Below are positions 7,714 to 14,386 of a stretch of DNA of 15,200 nt, one piece after another; position 1 is the first letter of the stretch; the number at the start of each line of letters is the position of its first letter. The DNA is taken from NCBI GenBank assembly GCA_031411335.1, contig JANOAX010000156.1, positions 1 through 15,200 of the forward strand, read 5' to 3'. The translations under genes and the position numbers were made by a program. The DNA comes from JAJTFW01 sp031411335. GTDB taxonomy: Bacteria; Bacteroidota; Bacteroidia; AKYH767-A; OLB10. The notes under the pieces are model-generated. The model had not been told where the DNA came from. It was given only the letters and a program-made list of their open reading frames with translations, and did no database searches.

Positions 7714-7985
7714 AATAGATGAATAAGCGATTTATAATCACATAAACTATCGAGAGGTAAATTTCAATACGTGAATTCAGACAGCACTCAATCGCCAAAG
7801 GGGATTAAGATACTAAAAATAAGTTGACATCTCATGATAGTGGCAACGCTTCACGATGATATGACATGATGTGTCTATTGTACCCAAAAGTCGAAACAGA
7901 GAGAAGTATTGATTGGAACTAACTCTCCAACAAGGGTGAAATGAATGTGTGCATTTGAATTCATTACTTAAATTAGAAACAAGTA
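7714..7985. other. Non-coding gap between convergent genes
   Basis: About 270 bp after the octamer repeat contain no credible open frame or recognisable RNA. Two inverted repeats lie at the sigma-factor end: AATGAAT (7940-7946) with ATTCATT (7959-7965), and TTAAATTA (7968-7975) with TAATTTAA (7987-7994), the second spanning the sigma factor stop. Both stems are AT-only or nearly so and lack a clear U-run, so they are weak terminator candidates. Confidence 0.4.
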
Positions 7986-8513
7986 TTAATTTAAACTCAA
8001 ACCATAATCCTGGCCATATTCCATTAAAGATTCTTTTAATTTTTGACGGGCTACATGAATTCTAATTTTTACAGTACCTAATGGCACGTGCAGTTCATCA
8101 GCAATTTCAGAATATTTATACCCTTCAAATGATTTCATAAATGGAATGCGCAAATTATCTGGCAACGCATTAATCGCTTGACTAATTTCTTTCATCGCCA
8201 CTCGTCCTAAGCCATCATTGGTTTCTGAATATTTTACATTCTCTAAATAATATTGGTTTTCGGTATCATCATGAATCACTTTGCGGTTCACTTTTTTCCT
8301 GTACTCATTGATAAAGAGATTTTTTAAGATGGTATAAAGCCATCCCTTCAAGTTCGTTCCTGGCACAAATTTGTCCTTGTTTTTAAACGCCTTGAGCATG
8401 GTTTCCTGTACTAAATCCTCGGCATCTTCAATGGCGCGAGTTAATTTGTAAGCATAGCCACGTAGGGGACCGTATTGCTCTTTTACATGATAATTGAATT
8501 CAAGTTGTGTCAT
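7986..8513 (-). CDS. ECF-type RNA polymerase sigma factor
   Basis: This 175-residue protein has the two-domain build of group 4 (ECF) sigma factors, which direct core RNA polymerase to a dedicated promoter set. Region 2 spans about 14-78, with D-A-E-D-L-V-Q-E-T at 30-38 (core-binding 2.2 helix) and G-W-L-Y-T-I-L-K-N at 57-65 (-10 recognition and melting). Region 4 spans about 112-163, with A-L-P-D-N-L-R at 116-122 and a helix-turn-helix at about 134-155 (Y-S-E-I-A-D-E-L, then G-T-V-K-I-R-I). No anti-sigma gene adjoins it. The regulator directly upstream on the same strand is a MerR/B12-type protein, which suggests control through that protein rather than an anti-sigma factor (inference). It has its own promoter in the 338-bp upstream gap. 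The light or stress role is inferred from context only. Confidence 0.93.
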   Translation of the reverse strand: MTQLEFNYHVKEQYGPLRGYAYKLTRAIEDAEDLVQETMLKAFKNKDKFVPGTNLKGWLYTILKNLFINEYRKKVNRKVIHDDTENQYYLENVKYSETNDGLGRVAMKEISQAINALPDNLRIPFMKSFEGYKYSEIADELHVPLGTVKIRIHVARQKLKESLMEYGQDYGLSLN

Positions 8514-8543
8514 TTTGTTTAAGTTTTTATATTAATAGTTCAA

Positions 8544-8574
8544 CAAAAGTATAACACTATAACTCCGAATGCAA
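8544..8574 (-). promoter_or_regulatory. Promoter of the sigma factor gene
   Basis: Minus-strand TTG (8572-8574), 20 bp, then TACTTTTG (8544-8551) matches the Bacteroidota housekeeping promoter. The -7 box ends 30 bp before the ATG. This makes the sigma gene independently transcribed from the upstream MerR gene. Confidence 0.52.
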
Positions 8575-8620
8575 GTTTTTGTTTAACTTATATGGTAAAA
8601 TACTTAAACAAAATATAAAG

Positions 8621-8659
8621 AATTGGAAATCAAGCTAAAAATTTTCATAATTTCCAATT
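8621..8659. repeat. 10-bp perfect inverted repeat upstream of the sigma gene
   Basis: AATTGGAAAT (8621-8630) and ATTTCCAATT (8650-8659) are perfect inverted copies with a 19-bp centre, 47 bp upstream of the sigma gene -33 box. The 338-bp gap 8514-8851 has no gene; besides the promoter and this palindrome I see nothing in it. It may be a regulator-binding site or a weak terminator for the MerR gene. Confidence 0.5.
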
Positions 8660-8851
8660 ATGAACTCTTCTTTTAGATTTCCTCCAGAAATCCGCTCACC
8701 TTTTATAGATGATTAAAAGTTCAAACAGAAACCGATTTTTAAATTAATATATTGATCTTAATCCATTTGAAAAAATATTCAAGGTCATTCACCCTTCTTC
8801 AGAAGCAAAAAGAGTTTAAAAAGAAGATGGCCTCAAAAGCTAGTCAAAGCT

Positions 8852-9739
8852 TTAGGATTTCAATTGTTCTAGTAAAGCGGTAAAATCATCAAAAGAAAAT
8901 AAAAGCTTAACGTTTGGAGGATAATGGACGTGCGCCTGTGCTACTTGACTTCCGGCCAATAAAATTGAAGTGTTTGGAAAATCGCTATGCAATTTATTTG
9001 CAATTTGCAATGGAGTTAGATTTGAAAAAGCCGAAGTTAAAACTGTCAAAATAAAATCTGCTCTGTACAATTTCATTACTGAAGATAAATCATTTATCGG
9101 CAAATTGGGGCCCAAATAATTTGTGTGATGACCTGCAGATCGAATCAGATAATTTGCAAAAAGAAGGGTAATATCATGCGGTTCATTTGATGGCAGAAAC
9201 AGAATAAAGCGCTTCGAACTCTCTGGATCTGCTTTGGGTAACGACGCAATGGCAACATATAATTTTTGACGAATCAAGTGTGATATAAAATGTTCATACG
9301 CCGGATTGATTGAACCTGTTTGCCACATGATTCCAATTTTTGCCATTAAAGGAAAAACTAAAGCTTTAAAGACTTCTTCAAGACCATTTTTATCGATGCT
9401 TGATTGCAAAACTTGATTAAAACCAATTTCATCTAAAGAAAACATTGCTTTAATTAATAACTCAACTCTCACATCTTGATCATTGTTTGAGATAGTGAGG
9501 TCAACAACAAGCTTGTCTAACTCCTCCTTACTCATTTTTGTTATTTTGGAAATTTTATACCCTTGGCGATTCAACATTGCCACATTCAACAAAAGTTTCA
9601 CGTCATCACCTGTGTAGTAACGTATGTTTGTGGCAGTCCGCTTAGGCAATGGGATTCCATAACGTTGTTCCCAAATTCGAAGCGTGTGCGGCTTAATTCC
9701 TGTCAAAACTTCAATATCTTTAATGGAGAAGTTATTCAT
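8852..9739 (-). CDS. MerR-family regulator with cobalamin-binding-like domain (CarH/LitR type)
   Basis: This 295-residue protein pairs a DNA-binding MerR head with a C-terminal B12-binding-like module, the build of the CarH/LitR photoreceptor repressors, which bind adenosylcobalamin and release DNA in light. The winged-helix head is at about 4-70 (F-S-I-K-D-I-E, then T-L-R-I-W-E-Q-R-Y-G-I-P at 19-30, typical of this class). A helical bundle at about 90-165 has W139 followed nine residues later by E149-H150, the W-x9-E-H light-sensing motif. The Rossmann-like half (about 175-293) has E186-P-H188, the lower-ligand histidine, in E-x-H-x-x-T, where the last position is usually G; the later S-x-L and G-G signatures are also changed (T-S-A-F, A-G-S). 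It is likely self-regulated and may control the sigma factor or photolyase genes; that is inference. Confidence 0.88.
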   Translation of the reverse strand: MNNFSIKDIEVLTGIKPHTLRIWEQRYGIPLPKRTATNIRYYTGDDVKLLLNVAMLNRQGYKISKITKMSKEELDKLVVDLTISNNDQDVRVELLIKAMFSLDEIGFNQVLQSSIDKNGLEEVFKALVFPLMAKIGIMWQTGSINPAYEHFISHLIRQKLYVAIASLPKADPESSKRFILFLPSNEPHDITLLFANYLIRSAGHHTNYLGPNLPINDLSSVMKLYRADFILTVLTSAFSNLTPLQIANKLHSDFPNTSILLAGSQVAQAHVHYPPNVKLLFSFDDFTALLEQLKS

Positions 9740-9742
9740 ATA

Positions 9743-9755
9743 ACATTTATAATGT
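9743..9755. promoter_or_regulatory. Small palindrome at the MerR gene start
   Basis: ACATT-TAT-AATGT is a perfect 5-bp inverted repeat ending 3 bp upstream of the MerR ATG. MerR proteins bind palindromes at their own promoters, so it is a candidate operator, but the stem is short and AT-rich and could be chance. Confidence 0.2.
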
Positions 9756-9801
9756 ACTTAATTTTAAGAAGAGAGAGCAATACAGTGTGGACAACAAATT
9801 T

Positions 9802-10137
9802 CTATGAATAAAGTTTTCGCATCACCACTTTAATCAACTCCCGTTGTAAAATCAATTCGGAGAGACGACCAACATCTCTGCAACCATAGCGGGCAGGTAA
9901 AAGGTGTTCGGGTAAATCAATATGGTAAAGTAAACCTGGAATCCGAGTTCCATCATGTTTACACCACTCTTTGAGCTGCTCTTTTAACTGAATAAGATAG
10001 GTATTAAATTGAATGGGTAAATTATCGTTAAAAACGACCGTATAATTAAAACGATCAAAGTCTTTTACGGTTTGATCTGCCATTGCCTTCAAAAAGGCAA
10101 GATCATGGCGATATTTTTCAAGTAGTACTTCGTTCAT
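9802..10137 (-). CDS. Conserved-looking protein of unknown function
   Basis: I do not recognise this protein. From the ATG at 10135-10137 it has 111 residues (M-N-E-V-L-L-E-K-Y); an upstream ATG at 10165-10167 would add ten residues but would overlap the opposite gene and its promoter, so the shorter start is preferred. There is no signal peptide or membrane segment, so it should be cytosolic. It looks like a real protein: helical, with an acidic/basic first half (K-A-M-A-D-Q-T-V-K-D-F), a central segment with H-I-D-L-P-E-H-L, and a C-terminal helix ending R-E-L-I-K-V-V-M-R-K-L-Y-S. It ends 62 bp before the MerR gene on the same strand, so the two may be cotranscribed. No catalytic motif is visible. 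It may act with the regulator, but nothing in the sequence shows how. Confidence 0.6.
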   Translation of the reverse strand: MNEVLLEKYRHDLAFLKAMADQTVKDFDRFNYTVVFNDNLPIQFNTYLIQLKEQLKEWCKHDGTRIPGLLYHIDLPEHLLPARYGCRDVGRLSELILQRELIKVVMRKLYS

Positions 10138-10141
10138 GTAG

Positions 10142-10149
10142 TATCTTTG
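10142..10149 (+). promoter_or_regulatory. -7 box of the exported barrel protein gene
   Basis: TATCTTTG matches TAnnTTTG exactly; the -33 region is weak. A transcript would begin at about 10154-10157, which excludes a start at the TTG of 10147 and makes the ATG at 10156 nearly leaderless, favouring the ATG at 10177. Confidence 0.42.
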
Positions 10150-10176
10150 AAAGCTATGAAAAGGCAATCAGACAGG

Positions 10177-11169
10177 ATGCAAATATTAAAATTATTTCCA
10201 AACAAGAGTTTATTATTAGTCGGCTGCTTTTTATGTTTTCAACTTTTCGTTAACGCTCAAGGCGGCTACAAACCACATGCATTACTTTCTCCCATGTGGC
10301 AAGTTGATGAAGAATATTTAGAACCGAGCGAGGTTAAAGACACGACCATGGAGAATGGACACGCTGCTACAGGATTCAGCTTTCGGTTTCCGCTTTATCT
10401 AGGAAAAGATTGGCTCTCTGCCGATGGGGGAAAACCTTTCTTTGCTGTACTTCTACACGGTGGAGCTACAGGAAAAATTTCGCAACTCGATTTCCTTGAA
10501 CCCGACCGAATACTTACTATGGGTCGGCTAGGTATAACAGCGCTCATGGCAAAAGGTTTAAGAAATTTATATTTAGTGCAGTTTTCTACTTCCCTACCTT
10601 CTGAATCATTTAATTTCAAACTAAATTATTTGCGCTATCATGGAGCATTTGTTTGGAGAAAGCTTTATCATAATAATACTTGGTGGCATACGCTTGGCGT
10701 GATGTACACTCCAGTAATGGGCAGGGATCTTCCCTTACCACTAATAGGATTTGGAATTAAATTAGGGAACGATGATCAAATTCAAATGACGTTTCCTTTT
10801 AATGCGATGTACACTCATGTTTTCTCAAAAAAAATTAGTTTGAGTGCTAAAATTCAAAATACAGGAGGATATCATTACTTAAAACCAGATAGTATCTATC
10901 AAGACGAACCACTGTTGTATCGTTTTCAATATTATCGAGTAGGTGTGCTAGCTCGTTATTACACCACTCGACATGTAGTCCTTACACCGGAAGTTGGAAT
11001 GACTACATCAGGCAGCTTGCAGATTGATGATTACAAAGCAAAGCAAGTGGCAACACCTTATCTTCGGATTAGTTTACAAGTTCGATTTGGAAAACGTCCA
11101 CCCGTTGCTCCTATCTTGAATTTTGATCCAGGAGATAGTGGATTTGATCCTGCTTATTTGGTGGAGTAA
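10177..11169 (+). CDS. Exported probable outer-membrane beta-barrel protein
   Basis: This 330-residue protein is not tied to a known function. Residues 1-27 form a signal peptide (M-Q-I-L-K-L-F, hydrophobic core, V-N-A) with likely cleavage before Q28. The mature part is rich in aromatic residues and alternating hydrophobic strands, such as G-F-S-F-R-F-P-L-Y, L-V-Q-F-S-T-S-L, H-T-L-G-V-M-Y-T-P-V and L-R-I-S-L-Q-V-R-F, the last close to the end. This is the pattern of an outer-membrane barrel, perhaps of the DUF6268 type, but I cannot confirm that family. A proline- and aspartate-rich tail follows the final strand. The start at 10177 is chosen over TTG 10147 and ATG 10156 because of the -7 box position and the clean signal peptide. 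It is divergent from the 111-residue unknown and 94 bp upstream of the epimerase-like gene. Confidence 0.7.
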   Translation: MQILKLFPNKSLLLVGCFLCFQLFVNAQGGYKPHALLSPMWQVDEEYLEPSEVKDTTMENGHAATGFSFRFPLYLGKDWLSADGGKPFFAVLLHGGATGKISQLDFLEPDRILTMGRLGITALMAKGLRNLYLVQFSTSLPSESFNFKLNYLRYHGAFVWRKLYHNNTWWHTLGVMYTPVMGRDLPLPLIGFGIKLGNDDQIQMTFPFNAMYTHVFSKKISLSAKIQNTGGYHYLKPDSIYQDEPLLYRFQYYRVGVLARYYTTRHVVLTPEVGMTTSGSLQIDDYKAKQVATPYLRISLQVRFGKRPPVAPILNFDPGDSGFDPAYLVE

Positions 11170-11263
11170 ATTATAGTTTACTGCGTTCGTGGTGAAAGAA
11201 GTATTGATTACAAATTATTTCATCGATCTATAAACAATTCATTTGTTCCCTTGTTCTAAATTT

Positions 11264-12160
11264 ATGAAAAAAGTACTCATTGGTGGTGGCTCAGGATTAA
11301 TCGGCAGACGATTAACGACACTTCTATTAGAGAAAGGTTATGATGTGGCATGGCTGAGTCGTTCTGCTACTCCCGAGGCAGGAATTACTTCTTACTTGTG
11401 GGATCCGGAGTTAGGGAAGATGGATGCACATGCACTAGAAAATTGCGATGCCATAATTAATTTGTCGGGAGCAAGTATTTCTAATCATGCATGGACAAAA
11501 AGTTATCGAAAAAAAGTAATTGAAAGTAGAACGCAATCGGCAGTCTGCATATTAAACGCATTAAAAGAAAATAAAAACCAAGTTCGTGTACTTATCTCCG
11601 CTTCAGCTATTGGATATTATGGTGACCGAAACGAGGAAATGTTGACAGAAGAATCAGCAATGGGCAATGGCTTTCTAGCGGAATCCACAGTTGAATGGGA
11701 AAAGGCATATCAAGACACATCCATTCGAACCATTCTATTTAGAATTGGAGTGGTACTATCAAAAAATGGAGGAGCATTAAAAGAAATGAGTGCTTCGATT
11801 CCCTTTGGAATTTGTCCTGTACTAGGAAATGGAAAGCAATACATTAGTTGGATTCACATCGATGATATTTGCTTACAGATGATTCATGGAATTGAAAGTA
11901 AGAATATGCGTGGTGTATTTAACGCTGTTAGCCCAGAACCTTCAAGAATGATTGATTTCATGCGAGCATTACGAGCTCCCATCTTAAAATGGAGTTTTCT
12001 GATACCAGTTCCAGCAATTTTGCTCCGCTTCATCATGGGTGAACGAAGCAGCATTATTCTAAATAGTTCAAGAGTAAGCGCTGAAAAAATTAAACAAAGT
12101 GGATATAAATTTAAATTCCCAACACTAATCCGATCGTTCCAACAACTATATGGAAAATAA
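11264..12160 (+). CDS. TIGR01777-family NAD-dependent epimerase-like protein
   Basis: This 298-residue short-chain dehydrogenase-like protein belongs to the TIGR01777 (YfcH/SulA-homologue-labelled) group, whose substrate is unknown. The N-terminal Rossmann fold starts M-K-K-V-L-I-G-G-G-S-G-L-I-G, the dinucleotide glycine motif. S-A-S-A-I-G-Y-Y-G-D at about 111-120 carries the family's catalytic-type Y, and S-W-I-H-I-D-D at about 202-208 follows. The C-terminal DUF1731-like part has P-V-P-A-I-L-L-R-F-I-M-G-E. The ATG at 11264 gives the canonical start; a TTG at 11243 would add seven residues of unlikely sequence. Its last 11 bases overlap the photolyase start, implying translational coupling. 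Next to a photolyase it may act in the same damage-response unit, but no reaction can be assigned. The old cell-division-inhibitor label is not supported. Confidence 0.9.
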   Translation: MKKVLIGGGSGLIGRRLTTLLLEKGYDVAWLSRSATPEAGITSYLWDPELGKMDAHALENCDAIINLSGASISNHAWTKSYRKKVIESRTQSAVCILNALKENKNQVRVLISASAIGYYGDRNEEMLTEESAMGNGFLAESTVEWEKAYQDTSIRTILFRIGVVLSKNGGALKEMSASIPFGICPVLGNGKQYISWIHIDDICLQMIHGIESKNMRGVFNAVSPEPSRMIDFMRALRAPILKWSFLIPVPAILLRFIMGERSSIILNSSRVSAEKIKQSGYKFKFPTLIRSFQQLYGK

Positions 12161-13457
12161 AGTAGTTATTCATTGGTTTCGTCGCGATCTTCGACTAGAA
12201 GACAATGCTGCCTTATATCATAGTTTGAAAAGCGGATACAAAGTACAATGTGTTTTTATCTTCGATAAAGATATTTTAGATCACTTGCAAGATAAGAAAG
12301 ATCGTCGACTTCAATTTATTCATGATCAAATTACACTTTTAAACCAACAGCTTCTACCGTATGGTGCCTGTATGGATGTGCGATATGGCACTCCAATAAA
12401 AGTCTGGAAAGAACTACTTAAGGACTATAATATTGCTGCAGTTTACACGAATCACGATTACGAGCCTTATGCTAAAGTTCGAGACAAGGAAATAGAAAGT
12501 CAATTGGCAAAAAATAAAATTGAATTTCATTCATACAAGGACCAAGTGCTTTTTGAAAAAGATGAGATTCTAAAGAAAGATGGACTACCGTACACCGTCT
12601 ATACTCCCTTCAGCAAAAAATGGATGGAGAAGTTGAAAGAAGAAGGTATTCCTAATTACGACACTAAAAATCTTTTGAGTAAACTAAATCAGAATATTTC
12701 TTCAATTATACCAACGTTGAAATCGATGGGATTTGAAAAAAACGATAGTTCTTTTCCCAGCAAAGAAATAAACAAATCGATTATACAGCATTATCAAGAT
12801 ACTCGTGATCTTCCAAGTGTAGCAGGAACTTCTCGTCTTAGTTTACACCTTCGATTTGGAACCGTTAGTATTCGAAAATTAATTAAGGAAGCACAAAAAT
12901 TGAGTTCATCATGGCTGAATGAACTCTGTTGGCGAGAATTCTATATGATGATCCTTTGGCATTTTCCACATGTTGTACAAAGCGCTTTTAAACCTGCCTA
13001 CGATTTCATTGAATGGAGAAATAACGAAGACGAATTTAAAGCTTGGTGTGAAGGGCGAACGGGCTATCCCATTGTTGATGCGGGAATGCGCGAACTCAAT
13101 GTAACTGGATTTATGCATAATCGAGTGCGCATGATCACCGCGAGCTTTCTCACCAAACATTTATTGATTGATTGGCGGTGGGGAGAAGCATACTTCGCTT
13201 CCAAATTGCTCGACTTCGACTTGAGTGCCAACAACGGTGGGTGGCAATGGGCTGCAGGAAGCGGATGTGATGCTGCTCCCTATTTTAGAATTTTCAATCC
13301 ATACCTTCAAACACAACGATTTGATCCCGATTTTAAATACATTCGAAAATGGGTACCTGAGTTTGAAGACTTCGGCTATCCACCACCGATAGTTGAACAT
13401 GCCTTTGCAAGAGATCGATGTTTACAAGTTTACAAAAAAGGGCTCGCGAAAAAATAG
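12150..13457 (+). CDS. phr: Deoxyribodipyrimidine photolyase, class I type
   Basis: This 435-residue flavoprotein uses blue/near-UV light and reduced FAD to split cyclobutane pyrimidine dimers in DNA. The N-terminal antenna-chromophore alpha/beta domain begins H-W-F-R-R-D-L-R-L-E-D-N at 8-19. The FAD-binding helical domain has G-T-S-R-L-S at 226-231, W-L-N-E-L-C-W-R-E-F-Y at 255-265, E-G-R-T-G-Y-P-I-V-D-A-G-M-R at 301-314, H-N-R-V-R-M at 323-328, N-N-G-G-W-Q-W-A-A at 361-369 and D-A-A-P-Y-F-R-I-F-N-P at 374-384. These follow the E. coli PhrB pattern closely, so CPD photolyase is more likely than a sensory cryptochrome. The length is slightly below E. coli PhrB. It overlaps the preceding gene by 11 bp and is followed at once by a tandem repeat array. 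Confidence 0.95.
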   Translation: MENKVVIHWFRRDLRLEDNAALYHSLKSGYKVQCVFIFDKDILDHLQDKKDRRLQFIHDQITLLNQQLLPYGACMDVRYGTPIKVWKELLKDYNIAAVYTNHDYEPYAKVRDKEIESQLAKNKIEFHSYKDQVLFEKDEILKKDGLPYTVYTPFSKKWMEKLKEEGIPNYDTKNLLSKLNQNISSIIPTLKSMGFEKNDSSFPSKEINKSIIQHYQDTRDLPSVAGTSRLSLHLRFGTVSIRKLIKEAQKLSSSWLNELCWREFYMMILWHFPHVVQSAFKPAYDFIEWRNNEDEFKAWCEGRTGYPIVDAGMRELNVTGFMHNRVRMITASFLTKHLLIDWRWGEAYFASKLLDFDLSANNGGWQWAAGSGCDAAPYFRIFNPYLQTQRFDPDFKYIRKWVPEFEDFGYPPPIVEHAFARDRCLQVYKKGLAKK

Positions 13458-13704
13458 GTTTCTCGCGGAAAGTTTCTCGCAAAGGCGCAGAGCCGCAAAG
13501 GCTGCGCTACGATAAATTTTCTCGCAAAGGCGCAGAGTCGCAAAGGCTGCGCTACGATAAATTTTCTCGCAAAGGCGCAGAGTCGCAAAGTCTGCGCTAC
13601 GATAAATTTTCTCGCAAAGGCGCAGAGTCGCAAAGGCTGCGCTTCGACAAGTTTCTCATGAAGGTTACTAATGCGCTAAGGTTCTCTCAGAAAAGTTTCT
13701 TGCC
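13458..13704. repeat. Tandem 45-bp hairpin repeat array
   Basis: Four near-identical units of 45, 45, 45 and 44 bp begin with TTTCTCGC at 13473, 13518, 13563 and 13608. A partial copy (13458-13472) precedes them and a decayed one (13652-13704) follows. Each unit contains GCGCAG and CTGCGC, a 6-bp inverted pair around 11 bases; in unit 3 a G-to-T change lengthens the stem to 7 bp. The array starts right after the photolyase stop. Translations of it (15-residue periodic S-R-K-G-A-E peptides and the opposite frame) are artefacts. Similar repeats fill 4468-4872. The whole 343-bp gap before ribE holds no gene. Confidence 0.9.
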
Positions 13705-13745
13705 AAACATATAATACTTTTAAGCTAGTTTTTACCATAAAAGAC

Positions 13746-13775
13746 TTTGACCATAGTAATAATTATATACTTTTA
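13746..13775 (+). promoter_or_regulatory. Putative ribE promoter
   Basis: TTTG (13746-13749), 18 bp, then TACTTTTA (13768-13775) matches the Bacteroidota promoter except for the last base of the -7 box. It ends 25 bp before the ribE ATG. No FMN riboswitch lies in the short leader this would produce. Confidence 0.38.
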
Positions 13776-13800
13776 TATTTAAATTCAAAGTATCTACATC

Positions 13801-14382
13801 ATGTTCACAGGAATTATTGAAGCACTTGGCAAAGTGTTAGTTGTAGTGGAAGAAGGGGGAAACAAAACATTTACAGTTGAGTGCTCCTTTATTGAAGAAT
13901 TAAAAGTTGACCAAAGCTTGGCGCATAATGGTGTTTGCTTAACTGTGACCGGATTTCGACCAGAAGGCTATATTGTGACCGCTATTGCTGAAACATTACG
14001 CAAAAGCAATTTAGGAAATATTCATAGAGGCGATTTAATAAACCTTGAGCGTTGCATGTTGATGAATGGAAGAATTGATGGACATATTGTGCAAGGTCAT
14101 GTTGATTTAACAGGAGTTTGTTCCTCAATTAAAGATGAAAATGGAAGTTGGTTGATGGAATTTACCTATGATAAAAACGCAGGTCACGTTACTGTTCCAC
14201 AAGGTTCAATCACCATGAATGGAGTGAGTTTAACTGTTGCAGCATCTCAGCCAGGAAAATTCAGCGTCGCCATCATTCCTTACACCTTTGAGCATACTAA
14301 TTTTAAAACCATGAAAGTGAGTGATGTGGTAAATTTAGAATTTGATATTATTGGAAAATATGTAAAAGCATATATGCAATAG
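13801..14382 (+). CDS. ribE: Riboflavin synthase, alpha subunit
   Basis: This 193-residue cytosolic enzyme joins two molecules of 6,7-dimethyl-8-ribityllumazine to give riboflavin, the last step of riboflavin synthesis and the source of FMN and FAD. The protein shows the family's two tandem lumazine-binding barrels: the first starts M-F-T-G-I-I-E at 1-7 with H-N-G-V-C-L-T-V at 42-49, and the second has G-H-I-V-Q-G-H-V-D at 94-102 with M-N-G-V-S-L-T-V at 139-146. The C-terminal trimerisation helix (D-I-I-G-K-Y-V-K-A-Y) is complete. The length is close to the usual 200-215. It is the only riboflavin gene here, so it is not part of a rib operon in this window. It lies downstream of the flavoprotein photolyase but is separated by the repeat array and has its own putative promoter. 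Its stop is 4 bp from the stop of the convergent transporter gene. Confidence 0.96.
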   Translation: MFTGIIEALGKVLVVVEEGGNKTFTVECSFIEELKVDQSLAHNGVCLTVTGFRPEGYIVTAIAETLRKSNLGNIHRGDLINLERCMLMNGRIDGHIVQGHVDLTGVCSSIKDENGSWLMEFTYDKNAGHVTVPQGSITMNGVSLTVAASQPGKFSVAIIPYTFEHTNFKTMKVSDVVNLEFDIIGKYVKAYMQ

Positions 14383-14386
14383 TTTT

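Noticed and set aside
7940..7994. Intrinsic terminator for the sigma factor gene
   Set aside because: The two stems are AT-only or nearly so, and no U-run follows on the minus strand; kept only as a description of the gap.
10147..10176. TTG 10147 or ATG 10156 as the barrel gene start
   Set aside because: The TTG lies inside the -7 box, and ATG 10156 would sit at the predicted transcript start; ATG 10177 gives a cleaner signal peptide.
11243..11263. TTG start for the TIGR01777 gene
   Set aside because: It adds seven residues before the canonical M-K-K-V-L-I-G-G-G start; the ATG at 11264 is preferred.
13458..13704. CRISPR array
   Set aside because: Units are contiguous 45-bp tandem copies with no unique spacers, and there are no cas genes.
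13418..13714. Open frames through the tandem array, 98 residues on plus and 67 on minus (13430-13633)
   Set aside because: Both are periodic translations of the 45-bp repeat, overlap the photolyase end and have no independent start or promoter. They are annotation artefacts.
13458..13800. FMN (RFN) riboswitch before ribE
   Set aside because: The space is filled by the repeat array and an AT-rich promoter region; the conserved FMN aptamer segments are not visible.
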